Part shown: positions 46,084 through 55,381 of the stretch, piece after piece
How the letters are laid out: each line of letters starts with the position of its first letter
Numbering within the stretch: position 1 is the stretch's first letter
Assembly: GCF_000340885.1 (NCBI RefSeq)
Contig: NC_020291.1
Coordinates: forward strand, 6,466,258 to 6,530,257
Direction of reading: 5' to 3'
From: Clostridium saccharoperbutylacetonicum N1-4(HMT)
Lineage (GTDB): Bacteria; Bacillota; Clostridia; Clostridiales; Clostridiaceae
Length of the DNA: 64,000 nucleotides
Notes under the pieces: generated by a model
Databases searched by the model: none
Told to the model about the DNA's origin: nothing
The model's input: the letters and a program-made list of their open reading frames with translations, nothing else
Made by a program: the position numbers and the translations under genes

Positions 46084-48024
46084 CTATTCACCTATCCTTA
46101 AATATTTTTTCATTGCTTCTTTTAATTCGCAAATTACTTCATCAATTGTTTTATTTGCAATTTTAACACCTGCAATATTCATATGTCCGCCTCCTCCTAG
46201 TGCTTCTAGAACGACTTGAACATTAATCTCACCTACTGATCTTCCGCTAATATATACATCATCATTAACTTCACCTAATACAAAACTCACATGTATTCCT
46301 GATATATTTAATAATTCATCAGCGGCTTTTGCTATAATTACAGTGTTTATATTTCTTGGTGTTACTGCAATAGCTACATTCTCATTTACTTCTGCAGTCC
46401 TTATTGTTTCTGCAATAAGAAGATAGTCTTCTAAATCATCAGTAAACATTTTTTTAATCTCTATCGGATCTGCCCCAAGAGATTTTAGAAAGGATGCAGC
46501 TTCAAAAGTTCTAACTCCTGTTTTAAAAGAAAAACCTTTAGTATCCATAAAAATACCTGCAAGCAAGCCTTCAGCTTCCAATCTTGTTAAATTAGGCTTA
46601 TTTACTATATATTGAATTATTTCAGTAACCATTTCAGATGTAGATGAAGCATATACTTCTATATAATTTAATATATCACATTCTATCATATCTGTACTTC
46701 TTCTATGATGGTCAATTATAACTTTTCTTTCTGCTTTCTCTACTAATTCCAAATCAGCAATATATCCTTTATTATGAACATCTACAATAATAATTAGCGT
46801 TTTACTATCCAAATCATTTCTTGCATCTTCTGCAGATAAGAATACACCATCATATTTAGATTCTTTTTGCAACTTACTTAAATAATATTCAATTGCACTA
46901 TTATCATTATTTAATACTATATTACAGTTCTTACCCAATTGTTTTACTACACTTGTTAATCCAACTGCTGCACCAAAACAATCCATGTCAGGATTCTTAT
47001 GTCCTATTATATAAACCTTGCTACTTTCATAAATCAACTCGCTTAATGCTCTTGCAATAACTCGTGCTTTCACCTTTGTTCTTTTTTCTATCTCTTTGGT
47101 ATTTCCTCCAAAAAACTTTATTTCATCATTTGTTTTAACAACTGCTTGATCTCCACCTCTACCTAACGCCAATTCTTTAGCTATATTGGCATTATTATAA
47201 TTTTCAAGTGGTGACATTCCACCTTTTCCTATCCCGATACTTAATGTAATCTCAATTGAATTTCCCTTATCAATTTTAGAAAATTCTTCAATTATTTTAA
47301 ATTTCTGCTTTATTTCATCTTCAATATACTTATCTTGAATAGACAATACATATTTATTTGTATCATATCGTTTAATCATTGCATTTAAATTATTGGCATA
47401 AGCATTTATTTTTCTTTCTATTTCTGCAACCAAAAGTGGTCTATTGTTATCATCAGTCTTATCCAATACTTCAGTAAAATTATCTACTTCTATCAACATT
47501 ACACTTTCTTTGGTTGTTTCATAGTCTATTAATTTTGTTATATCATTAAATGATAATATATATAAATGCTTTTTATCTTTTGTTTCAATTAAATTAGCAT
47601 ATACATCATATAATTTATCCTTAATATTTATTCTTTGATGCAAACTACTTCCATGCTTCAAAAACTCTTCTAAATTTAATCCTCTGATTATACTTAAAAT
47701 ATTTTTTTCAGATTCTTCTTCATTAGATTTTAACGTTTTAAATAAGTTATTATACCACACTAATTTTCCATCCTCTTCAATTAGTGCTACTGGATAAATA
47801 GACTTTAACGCATTATCTGATATTCCTTTGTCTATACTTTTTATAAACTCATTATTATCATTTTCTTTCTTCCAATAATAATTTAATTGCTGAATGTTAT
47901 CTATTAAATAAATTATGAGGATAATTATACCTATACCTATATAATTGTATATACATAATATTATTGAAATAATAATTAATAGCCAAGGCCTAAGCAATCG
48001 TTTAAGCATAATCATCCAATTCAT
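46084..48024 (-). CDS. gdpP: c-di-AMP phosphodiesterase
   Basis: 646 aa from ATG 48024 (AGGAGG 7 nt upstream; the longer start 13 codons earlier contains the site). Two N-terminal membrane helices (about 8-50), a PAS-like domain (about 70-150), a degenerate GGDEF domain (about 160-290; the active motif reads GRGGDQA) and a DHH-DHHA1 domain ([43 protein letters not shown]). It hydrolyses c-di-AMP and so tunes osmotic balance and wall stress. Member of the gdpP-rplI-lonC unit. Confidence 0.95.
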   Translation of the reverse strand: MNWMIMLKRLLRPWLLIIISIILCIYNYIGIGIIILIIYLIDNIQQLNYYWKKENDNNEFIKSIDKGISDNALKSIYPVALIEEDGKLVWYNNLFKTLKSNEEESEKNILSIIRGLNLEEFLKHGSSLHQRINIKDKLYDVYANLIETKDKKHLYILSFNDITKLIDYETTKESVMLIEVDNFTEVLDKTDDNNRPLLVAEIERKINAYANNLNAMIKRYDTNKYVLSIQDKYIEDEIKQKFKIIEEFSKIDKGNSIEITLSIGIGKGGMSPLENYNNANIAKELALGRGGDQAVVKTNDEIKFFGGNTKEIEKRTKVKARVIARALSELIYESSKVYIIGHKNPDMDCFGAAVGLTSVVKQLGKNCNIVLNNDNSAIEYYLSKLQKESKYDGVFLSAEDARNDLDSKTLIIIVDVHNKGYIADLELVEKAERKVIIDHHRRSTDMIECDILNYIEVYASSTSEMVTEIIQYIVNKPNLTRLEAEGLLAGIFMDTKGFSFKTGVRTFEAASFLKSLGADPIEIKKMFTDDLEDYLLIAETIRTAEVNENVAIAVTPRNINTVIIAKAADELLNISGIHVSFVLGEVNDDVYISGRSVGEINVQVVLEALGGGGHMNIAGVKIANKTIDEVICELKEAMKKYLRIGE

Positions 48025-48046
48025 TAAAAAGCCTCCTAAGATATCT

Positions 48047-48373
48047 TCAATCTTTTCTATCATTAATATAACGATTTAATTTACTTAAACTTTTACCTTC
48101 TTTTTCAACTTCATCTTCAGCTCTTATACCCATTTCCAATTTTGATTTAATAATATGATCTATATCTACAAATGAATAACCTAATTTTTCTCCTAAGATA
48201 TATAATATAATTATTGCACCTGAAATACAATTTGGAATTGAATCTCGAGCTACATTATTTCCTTTTGTTAAAAGTTTAAAGAATTCTCCTATTATACAAA
48301 TTAATTGTGCCTTTAAATCTTCTATAATTTTAATGTTAGACATTATATTAAAATTATCTTTTTTCATAGTCAT
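48047..48373 (-). CDS. MazG-like family protein
   Basis: 108 aa from ATG 48373 (GAGAGGG close upstream; an ATG two codons later is also possible). Helical: IKIIEDLKAQLICIIGEFFKLLTKG, then a hydrophobic stretch ISGAIIILYILGEKLGYSFVDIDHIIKSKLEMG. This fits the clostridial MazG-like family placed before yybT. Catalytic EExxE motifs of true MazG are not visible, so activity is uncertain. It ends 22 nt before gdpP, probable operon. Confidence 0.72.
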   Translation of the reverse strand: MTMKKDNFNIMSNIKIIEDLKAQLICIIGEFFKLLTKGNNVARDSIPNCISGAIIILYILGEKLGYSFVDIDHIIKSKLEMGIRAEDEVEKEGKSLSKLNRYINDRKD

Positions 48374-48502
48374 ATCACCCTCTCTCAAAACCCTGTATTA
48401 CTATTTTAATTTTTTTTCTTAAGTATTGCAAGAACTTATAATCTTTTTTTGCTATTTTTTACCATTTATTTAAAATTATATGCTTATGTATATTTTTATA
48501 TA

Positions 48503-48530
48503 TTAAAAAACCCCTGATTTCTCAGGGGAT
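48503..48530 (-). terminator. Terminator of rpsF-ssb-rpsR
   Basis: CCCCTG (48511-48516) and CAGGGG (48523-48528) with a 6 nt loop; the minus strand continues TTTTTTAATAT. It begins 15 nt after the rpsR stop. Confidence 0.85.
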
Positions 48531-48544
48531 ATTAATTATTACCT

Positions 48545-48805
48545 TTATTCTGTTGTGAATGGTAATAATGCTATGTTTCTTGCTCTCTTAATTGAAGATG
48601 TTAATTCTCTTTGATGTTTAGCGCAAGCTCCAGAAATTCTTCTAGGAAGAATCTTTCCTCTTTCTGTAACATACTTTCTTAGCTTATTTATATCTTTATA
48701 ATCGATAAATTCAGCCTTATCTACACAAAAAGCACAAACTTTTTTTCTAGATCTTCTCATTTTACCGCCAGGTCTTCTACCGTTGTTACCTTCTTCTCTG
48801 CTCAT
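48545..48805 (-). CDS. rpsR: 30S ribosomal protein S18
   Basis: 86 aa. [43 protein letters not shown] is diagnostic, with the zinc-type CxxC (CAFC; only one pair). It binds S6 on the platform of the small subunit. Third gene of the rpsF-ssb-rpsR operon. Confidence 0.96.
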   Translation of the reverse strand: MSREEGNNGRRPGGKMRRSRKKVCAFCVDKAEFIDYKDINKLRKYVTERGKILPRRISGACAKHQRELTSSIKRARNIALLPFTTE

Positions 48806-48828
48806 CTTTTTCCCTCCTTACTATAATT

Positions 48829-49275
48829 TTAGAAAGGCATATCTCCATCATCTACAGGAGTTATATCCTCTTCAAAATTTCCGCCACTAAATGCGTCATT
48901 TACTGGCATTGAATATTCATTGCTGTTACCAAAACTAGCTCCAGCATTACCTGATGCATTTCCTTTACTTAAAAATTGAACTTCTGTAGCAACTACTTCT
49001 GTTACATATCTTTTAGTACCATCTTTCGCATCATAACTTCTGGTTTGAATCCTACCACTAATAGCCATTTGGCTACCTTTACTCATGTAATTAGCAGTAC
49101 TTTCTGCTTGTTTGCCCCATACTACTACAGGTACAAAATCAGCTTCTTTTTGACCAGTCTTTGTGTTATATTTATCAACTGCTAATGTTAAGGTTGTTAC
49201 TGCTGCTCCACTTCCTGGAGTAAATCTTAGTTCTGGATCTTTTGTTAATCTTCCAATTAGAACTACTTTATTCAT
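48829..49275 (-). CDS. ssb: Single-stranded DNA-binding protein
   Basis: 148 aa. OB fold MNKVVLIGRLTKDPELRFTPGSGAAVTTLTLAVD and a Gly/Asn-rich linker ending in the conserved acidic tail DDGDMPF, which docks partner proteins. Placed between rpsF and rpsR, the classic order. Confidence 0.96.
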   Translation of the reverse strand: MNKVVLIGRLTKDPELRFTPGSGAAVTTLTLAVDKYNTKTGQKEADFVPVVVWGKQAESTANYMSKGSQMAISGRIQTRSYDAKDGTKRYVTEVVATEVQFLSKGNASGNAGASFGNSNEYSMPVNDAFSGGNFEEDITPVDDGDMPF

Positions 49276-49289
49276 TTACAACACCCACC

Positions 49290-49577
49290 TTATGCTTGTT
49301 CGTTAACAATGATATGTCTTATAACACCATCAGTGATTCTGAATATTCTATCTAATTCTCTTGGTAATTCAGGGTTAGCAGTAAAGTTAACTAAAGTATA
49401 ATAACCTTCACTAACTTTCTTGATTTCGTAAGCAAGCTTTCTCTTACCCCAGAAATCAACGTTTTCTACTGTTCCTCCACCATTTTCTATAACACCCTTA
49501 AACTTTTCGATGTTAGCTTTAACAGTTTCTTCATCAAAAGCAGGATTTAATATAAATATAGTTTCGTACTTTCTCAT
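49290..49577 (-). CDS. rpsF: 30S ribosomal protein S6
   Basis: 95 aa from ATG 49577 (GGAGGAGG 8 nt upstream; the start three codons earlier overlaps the site spacing). MRKYETIFILNPAFDEETVKANIEKFKGVIENGGG and WGKRKLAYEIKK are S6 markers. First gene of the operon, behind a structured leader. Confidence 0.95.
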   Translation of the reverse strand: MRKYETIFILNPAFDEETVKANIEKFKGVIENGGGTVENVDFWGKRKLAYEIKKVSEGYYTLVNFTANPELPRELDRIFRITDGVIRHIIVNEQA

Positions 49578-49590
49578 TAATTTCACCTCC

Positions 49591-49627
49591 TCCCCTCGGA
49601 CTAACGGCTATGCTTTGCATAGCAGGG
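49591..49627 (-). promoter_or_regulatory. Probable S6:S18 autoregulatory leader of rpsF
   Basis: On the minus strand CCCT (49627-49624) pairs with AGGG before the site, enclosing the perfect hairpin GCTATGC/GCATAGC (49622-49606) and the unpaired GTTAGTCCG. A conserved CCG on the 3' side of such a hairpin ahead of rpsF is the known S6:S18 binding motif. The ribosome binding site lies in the same element, so binding would block translation. Confidence 0.6.
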
Positions 49628-49678
49628 ATTACAATTTATGATTATACCATTTAACCAAAATATAATCAAGCAATTTTC

Positions 49679-49873
49679 CTAATTTTCTGCAGTTACTACT
49701 ATTTTTTTTGCATCCTTTTTAAATTTCCCTCTTGGAATCATTACTATTCTGCCACAACCTGTGCATTTTATTTTAATATCTGCACCTAATCTTATTATTT
49801 CAAATTGATTTACACCGCATGGATGTTGCTTTTTCATTTCTACTATATCTCCAAGATTAAAGCTTTCAACCAT
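49679..49873 (-). CDS. DUF951 domain protein
   Basis: 64 aa. LGDIVEMKKQHPCG and IKCTGCGRIVMIPRGKFKK give a zinc-type site (Cys19, CxxC). DUF951 proteins are widespread in Firmicutes beside rpsF and the mscS gene; function unknown. The ribosome binding site is AGGAGA. 38 nt after the mscS stop. Confidence 0.9.
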   Translation of the reverse strand: MVESFNLGDIVEMKKQHPCGVNQFEIIRLGADIKIKCTGCGRIVMIPRGKFKKDAKKIVVTAEN

Positions 49874-49911
49874 AGTTTCTCCTCTTTTCTATAAATATTT
49901 ATATGCAACAA

Positions 49912-50778
49912 TTAAATATTTTCTTCTTCTGAAGCACATATTTTATTTTTATCTAATGCCAATTTTAATGACATTCTAAGTTCATTCTCCATTTTCCATT
50001 GCATAAGCGGTCTAGCTTTACCTGTTATTCTTATTATAGAACTTGTTAATTCTAGAGCTATAATCCCCTTAATTTCTATAGGTTCACTTATGAACTCTTC
50101 ATTATTACTCTTAAACTCATCACATGTAGTTTTTATAATACTAATTACATCTTCAATATTTTCTTCATTAGATATGTTAATATCTACCGTAAATCTAATA
50201 TCATTTCTAGAATGATTAGTCACTCCCATTATAGATCCATTTGGAATCGAATGAACATCTCCTGTAAAATCTGTTATTACAGTAGCTCTAATACCTATGC
50301 TCTTAACAATTCCATTATAACTTCCTATGGTAACATGATCACCAACTCCAAATTGATTTTCAAATAAAATAAAAAAGCCATTAATTAAATCCTTAATTAA
50401 ACTTTGAGCTCCAAGTCCAACCGCAATTCCACCAATACTTGCAAAAGTAAAAGATATTTCACCAAATATAATTGATATTATTATTGCTATTCCCATAAAA
50501 TAAACTGAATATTTCAATACACTTTTTAATACTTCTCCAAGTGTTTTTGCTCTTTGGGTGTCTAATGAAAGCATTGCATTACTCTCAATTTGTTTATTAA
50601 CAAATTTTTTAATCAAATGTTTACCAACTACTATAGCAATGTACATTAATACTATTGTTAAAATTATTTTTATTCCTTTATATATTATTGATTGAATATC
50701 TGTTAATTTTATACTCAAGATATTTCCTATTTGTAATTGAGTATCATCTGATAATAATTTTAATAAATAATTATACAC
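49912..50778 (-). CDS. Small-conductance mechanosensitive channel (MscS family)
   Basis: 288 aa. Three membrane helices in the first 150 residues; TM3 includes GGIAVGLGAQSLIKDLINGFFILFENQFGVGDHVTIG, the MscS pore and beta-domain signature. It opens upon hypo-osmotic shock to release solutes. AGGAG site. Between DUF3343 and DUF951 on the same strand, 15 nt after DUF3343. Confidence 0.94.
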   Translation of the reverse strand: MYNYLLKLLSDDTQLQIGNILSIKLTDIQSIIYKGIKIILTIVLMYIAIVVGKHLIKKFVNKQIESNAMLSLDTQRAKTLGEVLKSVLKYSVYFMGIAIIISIIFGEISFTFASIGGIAVGLGAQSLIKDLINGFFILFENQFGVGDHVTIGSYNGIVKSIGIRATVITDFTGDVHSIPNGSIMGVTNHSRNDIRFTVDINISNEENIEDVISIIKTTCDEFKSNNEEFISEPIEIKGIIALELTSSIIRITGKARPLMQWKMENELRMSLKLALDKNKICASEEENI

Positions 50779-50793
50779 ATATTATTCTCCTCT

Positions 50794-51036
50794 CTATCTT
50801 TCTACAATTATATAACCATCATTATCCCTAAAATATATATTCTTAAATTCTATAATATTATTTTTTATTATTGTATGAATTTCTTCTTCTTCCTCTATTC
50901 TTATACATATTCCACAACTCATAGTTATTGATGTTGGTGTTGGCATTATTCTAAAATTAAAATTTAATTCCTTCATTCTCTTTTCTGCTGCCATCGCATC
51001 ATATGTATTTTTGAAAACTATTATGTAGTAATTCAA
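50794..51036 (-). CDS. DUF3343 (putative Se/S carrier-like) protein
   Basis: 80 aa. NYYIIVFKNTYDAMAAEKRMKELNFNFRIMPTPTSITMSCGICIRI is the DUF3343 pattern, with SCGICI (Cys44 and Cys47) as the likely sulfur or selenium carrying motif. The family is tied to selenium and sulfur metabolism through frequent linkage with NifS-like enzymes; such a gene (52016-53170) lies divergently 1 kb away. First gene of the DUF3343-mscS-DUF951 row. Confidence 0.88.
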   Translation of the reverse strand: MNYYIIVFKNTYDAMAAEKRMKELNFNFRIMPTPTSITMSCGICIRIEEEEEIHTIIKNNIIEFKNIYFRDNDGYIIVER

Positions 51037-51358
51037 AATCTTTCACCTCTTACAATTTATTTATATATTAGTTTATTAAACTTCAATTTAAAAATTATCT
51101 TACTTATTATTATCAATTTCAATATTATATCATATTTTACATTATATCTGTTTAAATTATCAATGTTCAATTATCAAGTAATGACTATGTTATTTTAAAA
51201 TTTCTTAAATTGAGCTGCTCAACATTAATTAGAATCTATATATATTTTTTACTAAATAATTATTAATAATATTTAACATAAAAAACTTCATAAATTTAAT
51301 GAAAAATAATTTTATTTATCTTATAATAATATACAAATGCAACAAAAAGGAGAATATG

Positions 51359-52006
51359 ATGATTTCAGTATTTAGTGTAGCTCAAGCTATAGCTGTAGGT
51401 TTTTCTTATGGATTCATTGCATCTATTCCAATAGGTCCTTCTGGCCTTGAATCAGTTAGCCGTTCCATATCAAATGGCTTTCGAGAAGGCTTTAAAGTGT
51501 CACTTGGCGCAATATCCGCAGATATAGTCTATATAATAATTATAAATTTAGGTATATTTACAATACTATCTAAAAATCCCAAATTTGAGAGTTTATTTTG
51601 GATAGTATCTGGAATTATTCTAGTTTTATCTAATAAAGTTTCATTCAAACGAAAAAAAACAGACCATAATTTGGAAAAACCAATTTTAAAGAATACTTAT
51701 AATGCATTCTTATCTGGTTTTTTAATAACCTTTCTCAATCCAACTACTCCATCAATATGGATTGTATCAAGTAGTACGATATTTACAGTATGGAGACATC
51801 ATGGGCGCATATTTTTTACATTATCAATTCTTTCCATGATTATAGGAAGCATAAGTTGGTTTTGTTTACTTAATATTTTAGTAAGTAAAGGGGTTAAAAG
51901 ATTTAAATCAAACATAGCTAACCACACATCAAAATTTGTTAACTATCTTCTTTTTGCTTTGGGGATAGTATTTATAATTTTTGGAACGTATAAATTTATC
52001 TTTTAG
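51359..52006 (+). CDS. LysE-family exporter
   Basis: 215 aa from ATG 51359 (AAAGGAG 6 nt upstream; ATG 51356 is nearly as good). Six hydrophobic segments; FSYGFIASIPIGPSGLESVSRSISNGFREGF and GAISADIVYIIIINLGIF match the LysE/RhtB start, and GFLITFLNPTTPSIW (about 117-131) is the second conserved half. It should export an amino acid or a similar small molecule. It ends 9 nt before the NifS-like gene, probable operon. The upstream 51037-51358 gap shows no gene. Confidence 0.85.
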   Translation: MISVFSVAQAIAVGFSYGFIASIPIGPSGLESVSRSISNGFREGFKVSLGAISADIVYIIIINLGIFTILSKNPKFESLFWIVSGIILVLSNKVSFKRKKTDHNLEKPILKNTYNAFLSGFLITFLNPTTPSIWIVSSSTIFTVWRHHGRIFFTLSILSMIIGSISWFCLLNILVSKGVKRFKSNIANHTSKFVNYLLFALGIVFIIFGTYKFIF

Positions 52007-52015
52007 GGGTGTATA

Positions 52016-53170
52016 ATGGAAGTTTACTTAGATAATTCATCAACAACTTATCCAAAACCTAAACAAGTAATTGATGGCATGTATAATTACATGCTTAAAA
52101 TTGGTGGAAATGCAGGACGTGGAAATTATAGTAATTCACTAGAAAGTAATCGATTTTTATATAATGCAAGGGAAGTTATTTGTGATTTCTTTGGTTTTGA
52201 TTCTCCTAGTAATGTTATCTTCACTAATAATGTTACTACTTCTCTAAATATATTAATTAAAGGAATCTTAAAAGCAGGTGACCATGTAATTACATCTTCT
52301 ATGGAACATAATTCGGTTATTAGACCTCTATATTTCTGTAAAGACAATTTGCAAATTGAACTGGATATCATACAAGCAAATCAGCAAGGCTTTATTGATA
52401 TTAATGATTTTAAAAATAAAATTACTCCTAAAACAAAACTTGCTGTTATAACTCAAGCTTCAAATGTTACTGGATCTATCCAAGATATAAACTCCATTGG
52501 AAATATATGCAAGGAACATAATATTTTCTTCATAGTCGATTCTTCACAAGGTGCAGGTGTTTTAGATATTAATATGAAATCAATTAAAGCTAATGCAATA
52601 GCATTCACAGGGCATAAGAGTTTATTGGGACCACAAGGAATTGGAGGATTTATTATAGATTCAAAATTTAATGAATCTTGTTGCAGTTTGCTACAGGGCG
52701 GCACAGGAAGTTTGTCCTCTTCATTATATCAGCCTAATTTTTTACCAGATAAATTTGAATGTGGTACTCAAAACCTTCCAGGTATAGTTGGCTTGACTGA
52801 AGCTATAAAATATATAAATTCAATAGGATTAAATGAAGTTTCTAGTCATAATCGTGAGATAATAGATTACTTAATGGATGGTTTATTAAACATTAATGGT
52901 ATAAATGTTTATGGAGATTTATCTTGTAATAATTTAACCACTTGTACATCAATTAATTTAAATTCTTTAGATTGCTCTGAACTGGCTTATTACTTGGAGA
53001 GTAATGGAATAAAGACAAGATCTGGTTTACATTGTGCACCTTTAGCCCACCAAACTATAGGAACATATCCTAATGGAACTGTTAGATTAAGCATTAGTTA
53101 TTTTACTACAAAGGCCGAAATTGATTATACACTTAATATTTTAAATAATATTTCAAAGAATAATAATTAA
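52016..53170 (+). CDS. NifS/CsdB-like class V aminotransferase (cysteine desulfurase family)
   Basis: 384 aa. VYLDNSSTTYPKP at the start; PLP Lys in FTGHKSLLGPQG (about residue 199); catalytic Cys in RSGLHCAPLAH (about 342). These are group II (SufS/CsdB) features. It likely takes sulfur or selenium from cysteine or selenocysteine. The AGGGGTGT site lies 6 nt before ATG. Context: LysE-like exporter upstream, DUF3343 carrier across the divergent promoter, yyaC downstream, an arrangement seen in other clostridia. Confidence 0.9.
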   Translation: MEVYLDNSSTTYPKPKQVIDGMYNYMLKIGGNAGRGNYSNSLESNRFLYNAREVICDFFGFDSPSNVIFTNNVTTSLNILIKGILKAGDHVITSSMEHNSVIRPLYFCKDNLQIELDIIQANQQGFIDINDFKNKITPKTKLAVITQASNVTGSIQDINSIGNICKEHNIFFIVDSSQGAGVLDINMKSIKANAIAFTGHKSLLGPQGIGGFIIDSKFNESCCSLLQGGTGSLSSSLYQPNFLPDKFECGTQNLPGIVGLTEAIKYINSIGLNEVSSHNREIIDYLMDGLLNINGINVYGDLSCNNLTTCTSINLNSLDCSELAYYLESNGIKTRSGLHCAPLAHQTIGTYPNGTVRLSISYFTTKAEIDYTLNILNNISKNNN

Positions 53171-53216
53171 TTTTAATAATTTTATAATATCTTTCCTATT
53201 ATCTCATATAACATGA

Positions 53217-53263
53217 ATAAACCTTCTCTTTATTGGATATAAATCTAATAAAGGAGGTTTATT
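53217..53263 (+). promoter_or_regulatory. Hairpin enclosing the yyaC ribosome binding site
   Basis: AATAAACCTTCTCTTTATT (53217-53235) can pair with AATAAAGGAGGTTTATT (53247-53263), with a small internal mismatch; the AAGGAGG in the right arm is the yyaC site, 10 nt before ATG 53270. It may be a terminator of the upstream gene that doubles as a translation block, released in spore-specific conditions. Confidence 0.5.
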
Positions 53264-53269
53264 TATTTT

Positions 53270-53818
53270 ATGTTTGATGGCTTAAAAGTCAATTCATCTT
53301 CATTTACTTCTTCTATAAAAATAAAAAATTACCTAGTAGAAGAATTACAGCCACACTTAAACAGTAAAAGACCTATTATTTTTGTTTGTATAGGTAGTGA
53401 CAGGTCTACAGGCGATTCATTAGGTCCATTAGTTGGTCATAAACTACAATATTTCACTAGGAACAATATATTTATTTATGGAACATTAGATAATCCAGTA
53501 CATGCTAAGAACTTAGAAATTATATTAAATGATATAAATTCAACTTTTACAAATCCATATATAATAGCAGTTGATGCATGCCTTGGTTCTTTTAAAAATA
53601 TTGGCAATATATTTATTCAAAAAAAACCTCTTAAGCCTGGATTAGCTCTAAATAAAGTTCTTCCTTCTGTTGGTGAGATGAGTATTACTGGAATTGTAAA
53701 TATATCTGGCAATTTTGATTTCATGGTATTACAGAATACTAGATTGCAGGTTGTTATGAATTTAGCTGATTCAATTTCAAAGGGAATCTACTATTTTATT
53801 TTAAATAGCTTGAATTAA
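53270..53818 (+). CDS. yyaC: Spore protease YyaC
   Basis: 182 aa. FVCIGSDRSTGDSLGPLVGHKL and DACLGSFKNIGNI with LKPGLALNKVLPSVGEMSITGIVN match YyaC, a relative of the germination protease GPR with Asp/His-like active residues. Expressed in spores; substrate unknown. It marks the host as a spore former. Confidence 0.92.
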   Translation: MFDGLKVNSSSFTSSIKIKNYLVEELQPHLNSKRPIIFVCIGSDRSTGDSLGPLVGHKLQYFTRNNIFIYGTLDNPVHAKNLEIILNDINSTFTNPYIIAVDACLGSFKNIGNIFIQKKPLKPGLALNKVLPSVGEMSITGIVNISGNFDFMVLQNTRLQVVMNLADSISKGIYYFILNSLN

Positions 53819-53831
53819 GCTTAAAATTACT

Positions 53832-53885
53832 TTTAGAATTGATTTAATCAAACAATTCTAAACATATTTATAATTTCTTTTTTTA
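53832..53885 (+). terminator. Probable yyaC terminator
   Basis: TTTAGAATTG (53832-53841) and CAATTCTAAA (53853-53862), then ATTTATAATTTCTTTTTTT. Confidence 0.5.
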
Positions 53886-53896
53886 TAATTATTGCA

Positions 53897-53944
53897 ATAA
53901 AAAAGAAGCTACTTATACATTATTTTCTTATACTGTATAAGTGC
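53897..53944 (-). terminator. Terminator of DUF4446/spo0J operon
   Basis: GCACTTATAC (53944-53935) and GTATAAGTAGC (53918-53908) on the minus strand, followed by TTCTTTTTTATT. It lies 14 nt beyond the DUF4446 stop. Confidence 0.7.
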
Positions 53945-53958
53945 TCCTTAATAATTAA

Positions 53959-54474
53959 TTAAGTATTTATTGTTTTGTTTGATGCTTCATTTAATACGTA
54001 TAATTCTTCTTCTGATAGATCGTATCTAGATATTCCCTTATCAATTGGTTTTGCATAGGTAGTACTCTCTTCTCTTCCATATATACCAGTTAAGATTACT
54101 CCATCATTATTATCATCTAGCATTGCAATTGAAAAACTCAAGTCGCTTCCCACATTCTCAAAGGCTTTATATCTCATTATAGCAACCTTTTGTACACACT
54201 CTTTCATTTTTATTTCTAACCTGCTACATTCTTGTAATGCTTTATCTGATGATTCCTTGGCTTCTTGAATACTATCTAATCTTTCTAATAGCATTTCTTC
54301 TAAATTATTACCAGTTACACCTTTCATTAATTTCCTATATCTATTTTCAACTTTTCCTACCGATTTAAATAGAACTACTACCATAATAAATAGTAATACA
54401 ATAATTATTATCATTGCTGCTACAATGTAAGGCATTAGTTCATTAATTGTATTAATTAGAGTATTCAATTCCAT
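53959..54474 (-). CDS. DUF4446 membrane protein
   Basis: 171 aa from ATG 54474 (AAAGGA 6 nt upstream; longer in-frame starts would run through parS). One membrane helix (about 15-40: IVAAMIIIIVLLFIMVVVLFKSV), a coiled-coil (45-90) and the C-terminal DLSFSIAMLDDNNDGVILTGIYGREESTTYAKPIDKG typical of DUF4446. Function unknown; commonly placed right after spo0J in Firmicutes, as here. Confidence 0.88.
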   Translation of the reverse strand: MELNTLINTINELMPYIVAAMIIIIVLLFIMVVVLFKSVGKVENRYRKLMKGVTGNNLEEMLLERLDSIQEAKESSDKALQECSRLEIKMKECVQKVAIMRYKAFENVGSDLSFSIAMLDDNNDGVILTGIYGREESTTYAKPIDKGISRYDLSEEELYVLNEASNKTINT

Positions 54475-54492
54475 TGTCATTCCTTTCATAAT

Positions 54493-54508
54493 TGTTTCAC
54501 GTGAAACA
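54493..54508. promoter_or_regulatory. parS centromere site
   Basis: TGTTTCACGTGAAACA, a perfect 16 bp palindrome identical to the Bacillus parS consensus. ParB (Spo0J) loads here and spreads; it lies between the spo0J stop and DUF4446 start. The spo0J stop codon begins at the next base, so the site is also at the operon junction. Confidence 0.92.
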
Positions 54509-55372
54509 TTACATATCAATAATATCTAATATTCTTTGCAAATCTTCTTCTGAATAATATTCAATTTCTATTTTTCCTTTATTTTTTTTATTAGATATAT
54601 TAACTTTTGTCCCAAAAAAATTCTGAAGTTGATTTTTTATATCTTTATAATATGGGTTTAATTCTTCATTAACTTCTTCAGTTAATTTGTTCTTTTGATT
54701 TTCTTCATTAATCTTTTTTATTAATCTTTCTAATTCTCTAACAGATAATTTTTCGTCAATTACCCTTTGTGCTATTTCATATTGTTTTCCTTTATCAGCA
54801 AGAGATAAAATAGCTCTTCCATGTCCTTCTGTAATTATCCCCTCAATTATATATTGTTGAACTTTATCATCTAAATTTGTTAATCTAATTGTATTTGTTA
54901 TGGCAACTCTCGATTTTCCAATCCTCTTACTTAATTCTTCTTGCGTAATTTCAAAATCATCTAATAGTTTTTTATAAGCAAGTGCTTCTTCAATAGGATT
55001 TAAATCTTGACGTTGAATATTTTCTATTAGCGAAACTTCAAGTATATCTTTATCACTTAATTCCATAATAACTGCAGGTATTTCACTTAATCCTGCCATT
55101 TTTGCAGCTCTCCATCTTCTTTCTCCAGCTACTATTATATATTGATCATTTATGTGCTTTCTTAAAATTAATGGCTGTATTATGCCATGGGTTTTAATAG
55201 ATTCTGCTAATTCCGCTATTTTTTCAGAATCAAATGATTTCCTAGGCTGTTTATCGTCACTTTTTATTTTATTAATTGAAATTAAATTCTTAGCATTTTT
55301 CTCTAAATCATTTTCTGATTCTTCTGGAATAAGTGCACCTAATCCTTTTCCTAGAGTAAATTTTTTTGCCAT
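54509..55372 (-). CDS. spo0J: Chromosome partition protein ParB/Spo0J
   Basis: 287 aa from ATG 55372 (short leader GTGATTAGA; overlap-type start after soj). ParB motifs: GKGLGALIPE, the CTP-binding GERRWRAAK and ENIQRQDLNPIEEALAYKKL, the helix-turn-helix TQEELSKRIGKSRVAITNTIRLTNL, and a C-terminal dimer domain. It binds parS (54493-54508), loads SMC and regulates DnaA through Soj. Confidence 0.95.
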   Translation of the reverse strand: MAKKFTLGKGLGALIPEESENDLEKNAKNLISINKIKSDDKQPRKSFDSEKIAELAESIKTHGIIQPLILRKHINDQYIIVAGERRWRAAKMAGLSEIPAVIMELSDKDILEVSLIENIQRQDLNPIEEALAYKKLLDDFEITQEELSKRIGKSRVAITNTIRLTNLDDKVQQYIIEGIITEGHGRAILSLADKGKQYEIAQRVIDEKLSVRELERLIKKINEENQKNKLTEEVNEELNPYYKDIKNQLQNFFGTKVNISNKKNKGKIEIEYYSEEDLQRILDIIDM

Positions 55373-55381
55373 TCTAATCAC

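Noticed and set aside
54475..54519. N-terminal extension of DUF4446 through parS
   Set aside because: The extended start would encode NVSRETI from the parS palindrome and has no ribosome site; ATG 54474 has AAAGGA at proper spacing.
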